64,000 nt of DNA from an uncultured Winogradskyella sp. (lineage in GTDB: Bacteria; Bacteroidota; Bacteroidia; Flavobacteriales; Flavobacteriaceae). Position 1 is the stretch's first letter, and every line of letters begins with the position of its first letter. The position numbers and the translations under genes were made by a program. Location: assembly GCF_947496485.1 (NCBI RefSeq), contig NZ_CANMCZ010000003.1:1-64000 (forward strand), in the 5' to 3' direction. A model generated the notes under the pieces. That model was given only the letters and a program-made list of their open reading frames with translations, did no database searches and was not told the DNA's origin. Positions 1 through 8,609 of this stretch are shown here, one piece after another.

Positions 1-38
1 ACTACCCTCTTTGACTCTATATCGCCATTAAGAGGGCG

Positions 39-71
39 CAAATATATAACTCCTTTTTAATCCTACAACAA
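39..71 (-). promoter_or_regulatory. Leftward promoter at the window edge
   Basis: Read on the minus strand there is a TATATTTG -7 box (39-46) and a TTGTTG -33 element whose TTG lies at 66-68, spaced 19 nt. This matches the flavobacterial consensus and looks much like the promoter in front of the tRNA pair at 21170. Transcription would leave the window to the left, so the transcribed gene is not visible. The likeness to the tRNA promoter suggests, but does not show, a stable RNA gene. Confidence 0.6.
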
Positions 72-228
72 CTTTTTTTACTTTATTTCTAATACCTTTT
101 TAATAAGCTTATTATGAAGGAATTATAACCAAATATTTATTGAAATCGAATCAAATAATATACTACTGTAATTCATTATTGTTTAAATACCTTTATTTCT
201 TGAATACTTTATTTATCACAAGTCTTTA

Positions 229-325
229 GGTTGGGCTTCGTAGCGCTAGCAGCAGTGTCCTTTCGCATAAAGCAAAAGATATTAGCGGATAGTCCGCAGT
301 TTTGCTCTCTAAAAGCAAAAGTCAA
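229..325. other. Structured intergenic element of unknown function
   Basis: This stretch is richer in G+C than its surroundings. It holds a perfect GCGGA-TAG-TCCGC hairpin near 284-296 and a 7-bp TTTTGCT/AGCAAAA hairpin at 300-320, preceded by a GGGCTTCG block and a CTTT...AAAAG pairing. From memory, similar GGGC...GTGTCCTTT...GCGGATAG blocks recur between genes of flavobacterial genomes, possibly as an RNA motif family. The element ends before the thrS promoter, so it is not part of the thrS leader. Confidence 0.4.
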
Positions 326-354
326 ATACCATTAATATTAAATAGAAACTTCAC

Positions 355-385
355 TTTGTCTATTATATATATAGGTATATCTTTG
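355..385 (+). promoter_or_regulatory. Promoter of thrS operon
   Basis: TTTG at 355-358, a 19-nt spacer and TATCTTTG at 378-385 match both boxes of the flavobacterial housekeeping promoter. The start codon of thrS lies 24 nt downstream, so the mRNA leader should be short and no T-box-like leader is possible. Confidence 0.7.
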
Positions 386-408
386 TAGGCTAAAATTTAT
401 ACTATATA

Positions 409-2349
409 ATGATAAAAATTACTCTACCTGACGGTTCGGTTAGATCTTTTAATAAAGATGTGACGCCTTATGAAGTGGCTGTTGATATCAGCGAGGGATT
501 TGCTCGTAATGTTATTTCAGCAAAATTCAATGATAACGTTGTTGAAACTAACACTCTATTGACCACAGATGGGAGTCTTACTTTATATACATTTAGAGAT
601 GATGCTGGGAAGAAAGCATTTTGGCATTCTTCTGCTCACGTTTTAGCTCAGGCTCTAGAGGAATTGTATCCTGGTGTTAAGCTTTGGGTTGGTCCAGCAA
701 TTGAAAATGGTTTTTATTATGATGTTGATTTAGCTGATGGCACAATTTCTGAAAAAGATTTTAAGCAGATTGAAACTAAAATGATTGAGATTGCACGAGG
801 CAAGCACGACTTTAAAATGCGTGATGTTTCTAAAGCAGAAGCTCTATCTTATTATAAAGGTAAAAACAATTATAAAGTCGATCTGATTGAAAACTTAGAA
901 GATGGCACAATTTCTTTCTGTGACCATTCAACTTTCACAGATTTATGTCGTGGTGGGCATATTCCAAATACAGGTATTATAAAAGCTGTAAAAATAATAA
1001 GTGTTGCTGGTGCTTATTATAAAGGTGATGAAAACAATAAACAACTTACCAGAGTTTATGGTATTTCATTCCCTAAGCAAAAGGAACTTACAGAGTATCT
1101 TCATTTATTAGAAGAAGCAAAAAAACGTGATCATCGAAAGCTTGGTAAAGAATTAGAATTGTTTACGTTTTCTCAAAAAGTAGGTCAAGGTTTACCTCTT
1201 TGGTTACCAAAAGGTGCTGCTTTACGTGAGCGTTTGGAAAACTTTTTAAAATTAGCTCAAAAAAAGGCAGGTTATGAAATGGTAGTCACACCTCATATTG
1301 GTCAAAAAGAACTATATGTTACTTCTGGTCATTATGCCAAATATGGTGAAGATAGTTTTCAACCAATAACAACTCCTTCCGATGGTGAAGAATTCTTATT
1401 AAAACCTATGAATTGCCCTCACCATTGTGAGATATACAATAGCAAACCTTTTTCATATAAAGAATTACCTAAACGATTTGCTGAATTTGGCACTGTATAT
1501 CGCTATGAACAGAGCGGGGAATTGCATGGACTGACTCGAGTGAGAGGGTTTACTCAAGATGATGCTCATATTTTCTGTACACCAGATCAGCTAGATTCAG
1601 AATTTAAAGAAGTTATTGATTTAGTATTATATGTTTTTGGTTCATTAGGATTCGAGAACTTTACAGCTCAAGTATCTTTAAGAGATCCCGAAAAACCAGA
1701 GAAGTACATTGGAAGTGATGAAAATTGGGAAAAAGCAGAGCAAGCTATATTGAATGCAGCTATTGACAAAGGGTTAAATTATGTTGTCGAAACTGGCGAA
1801 GCTGCTTTTTATGGCCCTAAATTAGATTTTATGGTTAAAGATGCTCTTGGTCGTCAATGGCAACTAGGAACTATACAGGTAGATTACAACTTACCTGAAC
1901 GCTTCGATTTAACTTACAAGGGTAGTGATAACGAGATGCACAGACCTGTTATGATTCATCGTGCACCTTTTGGAAGTATGGAACGATTTGTAGCAATTTT
2001 ATTAGAGCATACAGGTGGAAATTTTCCGTTATGGTTAATGCCAGAACAAGCTATTATTATATCAATTAGTGAGAAATATGAAAAATACGCGGAAAAAGTT
2101 TTAAATTTGCTAGAAAATGACGAAATTCGCGCCCTTGCAGACAACAGAAATGAAACTGTAGGTAAGAAAATTCGTGAAGCTGAAATACAGAAGCTTCCGT
2201 TTATGATTATTGTTGGTGAGCAAGAAGAAAAAGATAATACAATAACTGTACGTCAACATGGTGGTGAAGACCTTGGCACAATTACTGTAGAAGATTTTGT
2301 AAAAATTATAAAAGATAAAGTCAATAAAAGTTTAAAAACTTTTAAATAA
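409..2349 (+). CDS. thrS: Threonyl-tRNA synthetase
   Basis: Charges tRNA-Thr with threonine in the cytoplasm. The 646-residue protein has the full bacterial layout: N-terminal TGS domain (about 1-61), editing domain with the HxxxH pair H73/H77 and C180/H184, class II catalytic core and C-terminal anticodon-binding domain (about 545-640). The zinc ligands that select threonine are visible as C336 (in MNCPHHC), H387 and H517. It is the first gene of an operon with infC, rpmI and rplT, a conserved arrangement, and is read from the promoter 24 nt upstream. Length and motifs are normal. Confidence 0.98.
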   Translation: MIKITLPDGSVRSFNKDVTPYEVAVDISEGFARNVISAKFNDNVVETNTLLTTDGSLTLYTFRDDAGKKAFWHSSAHVLAQALEELYPGVKLWVGPAIENGFYYDVDLADGTISEKDFKQIETKMIEIARGKHDFKMRDVSKAEALSYYKGKNNYKVDLIENLEDGTISFCDHSTFTDLCRGGHIPNTGIIKAVKIISVAGAYYKGDENNKQLTRVYGISFPKQKELTEYLHLLEEAKKRDHRKLGKELELFTFSQKVGQGLPLWLPKGAALRERLENFLKLAQKKAGYEMVVTPHIGQKELYVTSGHYAKYGEDSFQPITTPSDGEEFLLKPMNCPHHCEIYNSKPFSYKELPKRFAEFGTVYRYEQSGELHGLTRVRGFTQDDAHIFCTPDQLDSEFKEVIDLVLYVFGSLGFENFTAQVSLRDPEKPEKYIGSDENWEKAEQAILNAAIDKGLNYVVETGEAAFYGPKLDFMVKDALGRQWQLGTIQVDYNLPERFDLTYKGSDNEMHRPVMIHRAPFGSMERFVAILLEHTGGNFPLWLMPEQAIIISISEKYEKYAEKVLNLLENDEIRALADNRNETVGKKIREAEIQKLPFMIIVGEQEEKDNTITVRQHGGEDLGTITVEDFVKIIKDKVNKSLKTFK

Positions 2350-2376
2350 ATAATGTTTAATTAAAATACAGAAACC

Positions 2377-2931
2377 ATAGCAATACGTAGAAACAGAAAG
2401 AATTACAACAGACGTGTAACCCAAGAGGATAAGCACCGTATAAATTCAAAAATTAGATCTGAAGAAGTAAGAATCGTTGGCGACAATGTAGAAGTGGGAG
2501 TTTACCCAATAAAAAAAGCATTATCCATTGCTGATGAACAAGGTTTAGATCTTGTAGAGATTTCGCCAAATGCGAACCCTCCTGTTTGTAAGGTAATGGA
2601 TTATAAAAAGTTTCTTTACGAACAAAAGAAACGAGAAAAGGCGTTAAAGTCTAAAGCAACTAAAGTAGTTGTAAAAGAAATTCGTTTTGGTCCAAATACA
2701 GATGACCATGACTACGATTTTAAAAAGAAGCATGCCGAAAAGTTCTTAAAGGACGGTGCAAAACTAAAAGCTTTTGTATTCTTTAAAGGACGTTCAATAG
2801 TATTCAAAGAGCAAGGACAAATCTTATTATTAAGATTGGCTCAAGATTTAGAGGAATATGGTAAAGTAGAACAAATGCCTAAGCTTGAAGGTAAGCGTAT
2901 GATTATGTTCATTGCACCAAAAAAGAAGTAA
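2377..2931 (+). CDS. infC: Translation initiation factor IF-3, AUA start
   Basis: IF-3 binds the 30S subunit and checks start-codon pairing. The usual flavobacterial N-terminus ([14 protein letters not shown], then HRIN and VGDNVE) is encoded from 2377, but no ATG, GTG or TTG precedes it. The frame is closed by a TAA at 2362-2364 and the only fitting initiator is ATA at 2377. A start at GTG 2494 would remove 39 conserved residues. The protein is 184 aa, with an N-terminal domain (about 15-85) and a C-terminal domain (about 95-180). infC is known in other bacteria for a rare start codon (AUU in E. coli) that IF-3 itself discriminates against, giving autoregulation; the same is inferred here. 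Confidence 0.93.
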   Translation: MAIRRNRKNYNRRVTQEDKHRINSKIRSEEVRIVGDNVEVGVYPIKKALSIADEQGLDLVEISPNANPPVCKVMDYKKFLYEQKKREKALKSKATKVVVKEIRFGPNTDDHDYDFKKKHAEKFLKDGAKLKAFVFFKGRSIVFKEQGQILLLRLAQDLEEYGKVEQMPKLEGKRMIMFIAPKKK

Positions 2932-2990
2932 AAAAGCTGTTGATTCAGCAAAACGATAATAAGCGAAACGTAAATTAAATCTAGGAGAAA

Positions 2991-3188
2991 ATGCCTAAAA
3001 TGAAAACAAAATCGAGTGCTAAGAAACGTTTCAAACTAACTGGCACTGGTAAGATTAAGAGAAAGCACGCTTTTAAGAGTCATATATTGACGAAAAAATC
3101 TAAAAAGCGTAAGCTTAAGTTAACTCATGATACTTTAGTACACAAGAATGATGAGGATAACATTAAAACAATGTTACGGTTAAAGTAA
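2991..3188 (+). CDS. rpmI: 50S ribosomal protein L35
   Basis: A 65-residue, very basic protein beginning [15 protein letters not shown], the typical L35 start, with the conserved [14 protein letters not shown] segment in the middle. It is a component of the large ribosomal subunit. It lies between infC and rplT in the standard order and is presumably cotranscribed with both. Confidence 0.97.
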   Translation: MPKMKTKSSAKKRFKLTGTGKIKRKHAFKSHILTKKSKKRKLKLTHDTLVHKNDEDNIKTMLRLK

Positions 3189-3290
3189 TGTTGTTTTAAT
3201 CGGTTAAAACAATTTATAAACCCTGGAGTTAGGCAAAATTATTTAGCAAGTGTCATTTTTGACCGCCTACTACAAAAAACAATTAAAGAA

Positions 3291-3635
3291 ATGCCAAGAT
3301 CAGTAAATTCAGTTGCAAAAAGAGCCAGAAGAAAAAAGGTTCTTAAGCAAGCAAAAGGTTACTTCGGAAGACGTAAAAACGTTTGGACAGTAGCAAAGAA
3401 TGCGGTTGACAAAGCGATGCAATATTCGTATAGAGACCGTAGAAATAAAAAGAGAACATTCCGTTCGTTATGGATTATGCGTATTAATGCAGGTGCAAGA
3501 CAACATGGAATGAGCTATTCAAAATTTATGGGAGGATTAAAAGCTAATAATATTGACTTGAATCGTAAGGTTCTTGCAGATTTAGCAATGAATCACCCAG
3601 AAGCTTTTGAAGCTATAGTAAACAAAATTAAATAA
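3291..3635 (+). CDS. rplT: 50S ribosomal protein L20
   Basis: A 114-residue basic protein with the L20 signature ([17 protein letters not shown], then [16 protein letters not shown] and INAGARQHG). L20 is an early assembly protein of the 50S subunit and in other bacteria represses its own operon by binding mRNA. The 102-nt gap after rpmI could hold such a site, but I see no convincing L20-binding fold there. It is the last gene of the operon and is followed by a strong terminator. Confidence 0.97.
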   Translation: MPRSVNSVAKRARRKKVLKQAKGYFGRRKNVWTVAKNAVDKAMQYSYRDRRNKKRTFRSLWIMRINAGARQHGMSYSKFMGGLKANNIDLNRKVLADLAMNHPEAFEAIVNKIK

Positions 3636-3670
3636 GGCTTTTTGCCAAATTAATAACAACATTTCGCTTA

Positions 3671-3704
3671 AAAAAATCCGATTCTTATGAATCGGATTTT
3701 TTGT
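3671..3704. terminator. Bidirectional terminator after rplT
   Basis: A perfect AATCCGATTC / GAATCGGATT stem with a TTAT loop, flanked by an A run on the left and a T run on the right. It sits between rplT (+) and the convergent YjbQ-family gene (-), so it can end transcription from both sides. Confidence 0.85.
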
Positions 3705-3705
3705 T

Positions 3706-4128
3706 TTAGTTTCCATATGCTGTTAGAACTAGCTGCCTACCATTTGCTCTATTTCTATGCTCGCAGATATATATACCTTGCCATATTCCTAAATTTAAGC
3801 GCCCATTTGTTATGGGAATTTGAATAGAATTACCCATCAACGATGCTTTAATATGTGCCGGCATATCGTCAGATCCTTCAAAAGTGTGCTTGTAGTAGTT
3901 TTGATTCTCTGGTACCATTTTATTGATATGACTTTCAAAATCTAGTCTTACCGTAGGATCTGCATTTTCATTTATGGTTAAACTAGCCGAAGTATGCTTT
4001 ATAAATACTTGTAATTGACCTATTTTAATTTCAGAAATATCTGGAATAGCTTTCAATACTTCATTAGTAATTAAATGGAAACCTCTTGAAAATGCTTGTA
4101 ACCTTATTTCTTTTTGGAAGAATTGCAT
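3706..4128 (-). CDS. YjbQ / UPF0047 family protein
   Basis: A 140-residue protein with family hallmarks: the HTSASLTINENADP segment (about residues 48-61) and the C-terminal LGIWQGIYICEHR block. Some members have weak thiamine-phosphate synthase activity, but the physiological role is unsettled. The protein is cytoplasmic, with no signal peptide. It follows an EF-hand gene by 18 nt on the same strand and the two are probably cotranscribed. Full length for the family. Confidence 0.9.
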   Translation of the reverse strand: MQFFQKEIRLQAFSRGFHLITNEVLKAIPDISEIKIGQLQVFIKHTSASLTINENADPTVRLDFESHINKMVPENQNYYKHTFEGSDDMPAHIKASLMGNSIQIPITNGRLNLGIWQGIYICEHRNRANGRQLVLTAYGN

Positions 4129-4146
4129 ACTAGTGAAGCTTTTTGA

Positions 4147-4425
4147 TTATTTTGAGTCTTCAGAAATTTCATCAATGGCTAATTTGAATTCTTCCCAATT
4201 AATAAGACCATCACTATTTTTATCATAACCTTCAATAAGTTTTGAAGATACAATACCACGAATAAATCCATTAATTTCTGCTTCCTTTAACAATTTAACA
4301 ATCTCTTTCTTGCTTAATTTGCCATCACCATTCTTATCGAAAAATGCAAAAGCTTCTTCAGGGGTACTATAATGATTTGTTATTAAGATTTGAATTTTAT
4401 TGAGTATTGCTTCTTTTCTTCCCAT
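4147..4425 (-). CDS. Small EF-hand protein
   Basis: A 92-residue protein with two canonical 12-residue calcium loops: DKNGDGKLSKKE (30-41) and DKNSDGLINWEE (68-79). Both have Asp at positions 1 and 3 or 5 and Glu at position 12, so calcium binding is likely. It has no signal peptide and is presumably cytosolic, which is unusual for prokaryotic EF-hand proteins. It lies just upstream of the YjbQ-family gene. A calcium sensor or buffer role is inference; the partner is unknown. Confidence 0.85.
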   Translation of the reverse strand: MGRKEAILNKIQILITNHYSTPEEAFAFFDKNGDGKLSKKEIVKLLKEAEINGFIRGIVSSKLIEGYDKNSDGLINWEEFKLAIDEISEDSK

Positions 4426-4479
4426 GTTAAATTGAATTGATTAAGATTTAAAATACTAAAGAACGACTACAGATAAATA

Positions 4480-5745
4480 TCAGGTTTTCTGCTTCTTCTT
4501 TTTGGCTGCAGGAAACAAAACATTATTCAAAATGAGACGATAACCAGGTGAAGTAGGATGCAAATCGAGTTCTGTTTTTGGGTCACCTACTCTATGCGTA
4601 TAATCTTCGGGGTCATGACCACCATAAAAGGTAAAGAATCCTTTTCCTTTAATACCATGAATATATTTAGCCTCACCATTGGTTCTATTCTCACCCATCA
4701 CCAAGACATTAGATTTAATTTGTTCTCTAGTGAATGAAGTCGTTTGCCCCATAAAACCTTTTACTAAAGCAGTATGGTTTTGAGTAAGCATTGTTGGAAT
4801 TGGATCCCATTTAGCGGAATATTCCATCAACGAAAAATAGTCTGTTGTATAAGGTATTTGACGTTTCTGAGTCATATCAATGGATGAAAACTCATAAACA
4901 TTAGGACTACGTTCTAAGATGTAATCTTTGAAAGCAAAGGTATTAGTAAAATCAATTTTGTTCTGATAACCTGCATCACTTCCATCACCATCAAACATCG
5001 GCTCGCAGATATCTACTCCTTCCGCCGAAAGTGCTATATCAAAACTGTCTGTAGCAGAACACATGGCAAACATAAATCCACCACCAACAACATAATCACG
5101 TATTTTAAGAGCAACTGCTAATTTAGCATCAGAAACTTTATCATAACCCAACCGTTTTGCTAATTCCTCTGCAGTTTTCTTTTCTTCTATGTACCATGCA
5201 GCTGAACGATAGGTTCTATAAAATTTCCCATATTGGCCAGTAAAATCTTCATGATGTAGATGTAACCAATCGTATAATAATAATTCGTCTTTTAATACTT
5301 CTTCGTCATAAATGGTTTCATATGGAATCTCGGCATAGGTTAACACCATAGTTACTGCATCATCCCAAGGCTGTTTTCCATAAGGTGTATAAACTGCGAT
5401 TTTTGGTGCTTTTTCTAAAACTACAGCTTCTTGATTTACTGATGGGCTGGCAATATCTTCTAAGATTTGAGCAGCTTTTGTATCAGAAATCACTTCAAAT
5501 GAAACACCTCTAATTTGGCATTCGCGTTGAATGATTTCGGCATCTGGCAACAAAAAAGATCCTCCTCTATAATTCAGTAACCATTTTACCTTTAACTCTC
5601 TTTCTAATGTCCAATACGTAATACCGTATGCCTTTAAATGGTTTTCTTGAGTTTCAGCATCCATAGGAATAAGTATATAAGACGCATATACATTAACACT
5701 TAAGAAAAGCGCAAATAATATGAAAACAATTTTTTTCAAGTTCAT
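4480..5745 (-). CDS. Secreted Bacteroidota protein, GATase-like
   Basis: A 421-residue protein with a signal peptide (about 1-21, ending VYA). Homologues in flavobacteria are, from memory, often labelled asparagine synthetase B, but I see no ATP-pyrophosphatase or N-terminal glutaminase motif, so that label is not supported. The middle, with KIAVYTPYGKQPWDDAV and GGGFMFAMCSATDSFD, suggests a flavodoxin/GATase1-like fold with an elbow cysteine at about 240, and the C-terminal half has KGFFTFYGGHDPEDY. The C-terminal KKKKQK tail is very basic. It is likely periplasmic. No pathway can be assigned. Confidence 0.7.
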   Translation of the reverse strand: MNLKKIVFILFALFLSVNVYASYILIPMDAETQENHLKAYGITYWTLERELKVKWLLNYRGGSFLLPDAEIIQRECQIRGVSFEVISDTKAAQILEDIASPSVNQEAVVLEKAPKIAVYTPYGKQPWDDAVTMVLTYAEIPYETIYDEEVLKDELLLYDWLHLHHEDFTGQYGKFYRTYRSAAWYIEEKKTAEELAKRLGYDKVSDAKLAVALKIRDYVVGGGFMFAMCSATDSFDIALSAEGVDICEPMFDGDGSDAGYQNKIDFTNTFAFKDYILERSPNVYEFSSIDMTQKRQIPYTTDYFSLMEYSAKWDPIPTMLTQNHTALVKGFMGQTTSFTREQIKSNVLVMGENRTNGEAKYIHGIKGKGFFTFYGGHDPEDYTHRVGDPKTELDLHPTSPGYRLILNNVLFPAAKKKKQKT

Positions 5746-5809
5746 AGATTTAGAACGAAATATAACTATTTTTTAGTCTATAGTCATTATTTTATCATTC
5801 TTTTAAGAC

Positions 5810-6535
5810 CTAAATAGAATATGAAATAAGTTTTTCGTAATACGGTTGAGACTCATTTAAAAGTGAATTCAAATGAGTTGGAAAAGGATTTTCCCTTGGC
5901 TCATATTTTTGAAAACCATTCGATTTATGCACATTATGATACCAATATTTTGCCCAAATACCATCTTCTTGTCTTTGCTTTGGCTGCCAAGCCAACATAT
6001 TATGATCAAATGGTATATTAGCAAAATCGCATAATTTTTTAAGTGTTTCTTTTGGGTTTAATAATACTTTTTTAGAATCTAAAACAGTGAAAGGTATATT
6101 ATGTTTTTCAAAATAGTCTAGCAATTCGATATGAAGTGCGTAACCAACATCATCAATAGTAGGATTATAAATCACTTTATCGAAAGAGGGTAACATATCC
6201 TTGGGATCTCTAGTAAGAATTACATTGACTGTTTTTTTCATAAAGTCACGATTTAAGTCTAATAAATGGTGCGTCATATGCTTAAAAAACAATACTGGCT
6301 TTTCATTGTTAGTAAGCATCAAATTCACAACTTTTTCACCACTATTCTCCATTGTCTTGAGAATATCGTCTGCTCCAGGATGATAAGAATGTGCTTCGGG
6401 ATGATGTTTTAAATAATATGCATATAGTGGCTCATCAAAAACTTTGGTATCAAAGCGTTGCGCAAATGAATACATCAATGCCGTTGAAATATTTCGTGGT
6501 CCAGACCATAAGCAAATGCGTTTCACATTATCCAT
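5810..6535 (-). CDS. Sulfotransferase-like P-loop protein
   Basis: The 241-residue protein starts with a PAPS-type P-loop, LWSGPRNISTALM (9-21), and has a second nucleotide-binding stretch, LTRDPKDMLPSF, as in sulfotransferases. The substrate is unknown. Its ATG overlaps the end of the upstream class IV aminotransferase gene by 8 nt (ATGGATAA), so translation is probably coupled. From memory, land-plant proteins named branched-chain aminotransferase-like 1 and 2 fuse a domain of this kind (SAPRSxSTSLMYSFAQR) to a class IV aminotransferase, which supports a shared pathway. True sulfotransferase activity is unproven. Confidence 0.8.
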   Translation of the reverse strand: MDNVKRICLWSGPRNISTALMYSFAQRFDTKVFDEPLYAYYLKHHPEAHSYHPGADDILKTMENSGEKVVNLMLTNNEKPVLFFKHMTHHLLDLNRDFMKKTVNVILTRDPKDMLPSFDKVIYNPTIDDVGYALHIELLDYFEKHNIPFTVLDSKKVLLNPKETLKKLCDFANIPFDHNMLAWQPKQRQEDGIWAKYWYHNVHKSNGFQKYEPRENPFPTHLNSLLNESQPYYEKLISYSI

Positions 6536-7445
6536 TTTTTACTGAGTTTTCAATTAAAGCTGTATATAAACTACTAAGTTTCTTCGTCACTTTTCCATAA
6601 TTACCTTCACCGATTTGTCGTCCATCAATTTTAGTTACTGGTGTTAATCCTCCAAATGTTCCTGTTACAAAAGCTTCATCTGCTCCATAAACATCAAACA
6701 ATGAAAAATCTTTTTCAAAACATGGGATATCATTTGATGTACAAACTTCAATGACTTTAGCTCTGGTAATTCCATTCATGCAGTATTTACTTGTAGAGGT
6801 CCAAACTTCATCATTTTTTATTATGAAAAAATTAGTTGCATTACATGTAGCCACAAAGCCATGAATATCGAGCATCAAGGCTTCATCTGCACCAGCTTGT
6901 ATGGCTTGAATCAATGCCTGAACTTCATGAAGTTTACTGTGACAATTTAGCCTTGGGTCTAAATAATCTGGAGACCCTCTTCTGATTGTACTTGTAAACA
7001 ATGTAATCCCCTTTTTCTTTGAGGCTTTTGAGGCTGTTTTATATTCTGGAATAATAACCACATTTGGACCAGAAATGGTTAATCTTGGATCCTGAGAAGG
7101 TGTTTTTTTGATACCACGAGTTACCATAATTCTCACATGCACTCCATCACTCATATCATTAGCCTTCAGTGTGTTCCAAACTTTTTTAGCAAGTTCTTCT
7201 TTAGTGAAAGGTAAATGCATACCTACTGTTGCAGCAGATTGCCATAAACGATTAAAGTGATCTTCCAAAAACACTAAAACTCCATTATGTAATCGTAAGG
7301 CTTCCCATATACCATCACCAACTAAATAACCACTATCAAAAACAGAGATTTTAGCCTCATTTCGAGTAAATAACTGGTCGTTTATAGAAATTAAAATATC
7401 ATTATTTCTAGAATCTTCTAGAGCATTATGCGTACCATGAACCAT
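6528..7445 (-). CDS. Class IV aminotransferase (PLP)
   Basis: A 305-residue pyridoxal-phosphate enzyme of the branched-chain / D-amino acid aminotransferase / aminodeoxychorismate lyase fold. The expected Schiff-base lysine is K171 (in NCHSKLHEVQ). The phosphate-cup region is GFVATCNATNFF, with MNGITRAKV and AFVTGTFGG following. It is not a close match to housekeeping IlvE, so the substrate is open. It is translationally coupled to the downstream sulfotransferase-like gene, suggesting that the two act on one metabolite. Confidence 0.87.
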   Translation of the reverse strand: MVHGTHNALEDSRNNDILISINDQLFTRNEAKISVFDSGYLVGDGIWEALRLHNGVLVFLEDHFNRLWQSAATVGMHLPFTKEELAKKVWNTLKANDMSDGVHVRIMVTRGIKKTPSQDPRLTISGPNVVIIPEYKTASKASKKKGITLFTSTIRRGSPDYLDPRLNCHSKLHEVQALIQAIQAGADEALMLDIHGFVATCNATNFFIIKNDEVWTSTSKYCMNGITRAKVIEVCTSNDIPCFEKDFSLFDVYGADEAFVTGTFGGLTPVTKIDGRQIGEGNYGKVTKKLSSLYTALIENSVKNG

Positions 7446-7506
7446 AACTATAATTTTAAAGTAGAAAGATACTTAAAATTATAATTTGAAATATTAAAAA
7501 TCGCCC

Positions 7507-8541
7507 TTAGTCTATAGTAGTTTCATTGCCAGAAAGTAAACTAGCAATGATTTTTGTATTGGGAAATTGGTCTAGTATAATTTTTATAAAAACAGTTATT
7601 GGTATTGCCATTATCAATCCAGGAATTCCCCAAAGGAAACCCCAAAACATGAGCATTACTAATACAGCTATTACATTTATCGAAAATGATTTTCCCATGA
7701 AAATAGGCTCTAAGATAGCACCGAAAGTCACTTGAACCATTGAGATTGAAAATACAAAAAAGAACAATGTACTTGTCGGATCTAACTCAACAAAAGCAAA
7801 AATAGATAGGCATATTACCGAAATAAATGAGCCTACCATTTGAACAAAATTAATTGCAAAAGCAAATAAACCCCAAAATATTGGAAAGCTTACATCAAAA
7901 AACACACACATTAAACCAGTAAACAAACCTGTCAGTGCACTTACCAATACTTTAACTTTTATAAATTTTATGAGATCTTTTTCAATCTTCATGAAGGTTT
8001 TAATGGAAGTATGCTTTTGCTTTAAAATAGTATTATTTAATAGTTTATGCACATTGATAGATTCGGCTAACCAAAGCACAACAAAGAAAACAGTCATTAA
8101 CAAGCTAGTTAAAAAAGAATTTAGGAAGCCTAATGTTGATCCCAAGTTTTCTTTTTGAAATAATTGAGCTACAACATTTTTATCTTGTTGAAATTCAATA
8201 CCATAATTCTCTAATAAATAACCCTTTAAATCTGCTATTTTTTCTTCTGCCTTTGGAAAAAAATCAGACTTAGTAGCTATAATTTCTTTGCTTGATAATT
8301 GAACTAATTCAATACCTAGTTTAAGACCTCCTGCGGCTAACAACAATACAATAATTATACTAATTACTTTAGGAACTTTTCTACGTCCAAGCCACCGCAT
8401 TAATGGTAAGAACAGTAATGCTATAAACATTGAGAATATCAACGGAATGAAAATGAATGATAGTATTTTAAGAAGATAAAATACTAAGGGAACAACTATA
8501 ATGAGTAATAAGATATTTGTAGTACGTCTTTGGTCTAGCAT
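7507..8541 (-). CDS. AI-2E family transporter (PerM-like)
   Basis: A 344-residue membrane protein with the family layout: a hydrophobic N-terminal pair (about 10-75), a soluble segment (about 85-140) and a C-terminal bundle that includes the PIFWGLFAFAINFVQMVGS and FGAILEPIFMG motifs. Family members have been linked to autoinducer-2 export or sodium/proton antiport. Which applies here cannot be read from the sequence. It stands alone between the aminotransferase pair and dnaB on the same strand. Confidence 0.9.
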   Translation of the reverse strand: MLDQRRTTNILLLIIVVPLVFYLLKILSFIFIPLIFSMFIALLFLPLMRWLGRRKVPKVISIIIVLLLAAGGLKLGIELVQLSSKEIIATKSDFFPKAEEKIADLKGYLLENYGIEFQQDKNVVAQLFQKENLGSTLGFLNSFLTSLLMTVFFVVLWLAESINVHKLLNNTILKQKHTSIKTFMKIEKDLIKFIKVKVLVSALTGLFTGLMCVFFDVSFPIFWGLFAFAINFVQMVGSFISVICLSIFAFVELDPTSTLFFFVFSISMVQVTFGAILEPIFMGKSFSINVIAVLVMLMFWGFLWGIPGLIMAIPITVFIKIILDQFPNTKIIASLLSGNETTID

Positions 8542-8609
8542 GAGGCAAATTCTTTAAATAGGCATGTAAATATAAGTCAAAATTCGTTTTTCGACTTCAT
8601 AAAAGGCTT

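Noticed and set aside
229..408. T-box or riboswitch leader for thrS
   Set aside because: The consensus promoter (355-385) is downstream of the structured block, leaving a leader of under 25 nt. T-boxes are also not typical of Bacteroidota.
4480..5745. Asparagine synthetase B label
   Set aside because: No N-terminal catalytic Cys glutaminase, no PP-loop; a secretion signal is present.
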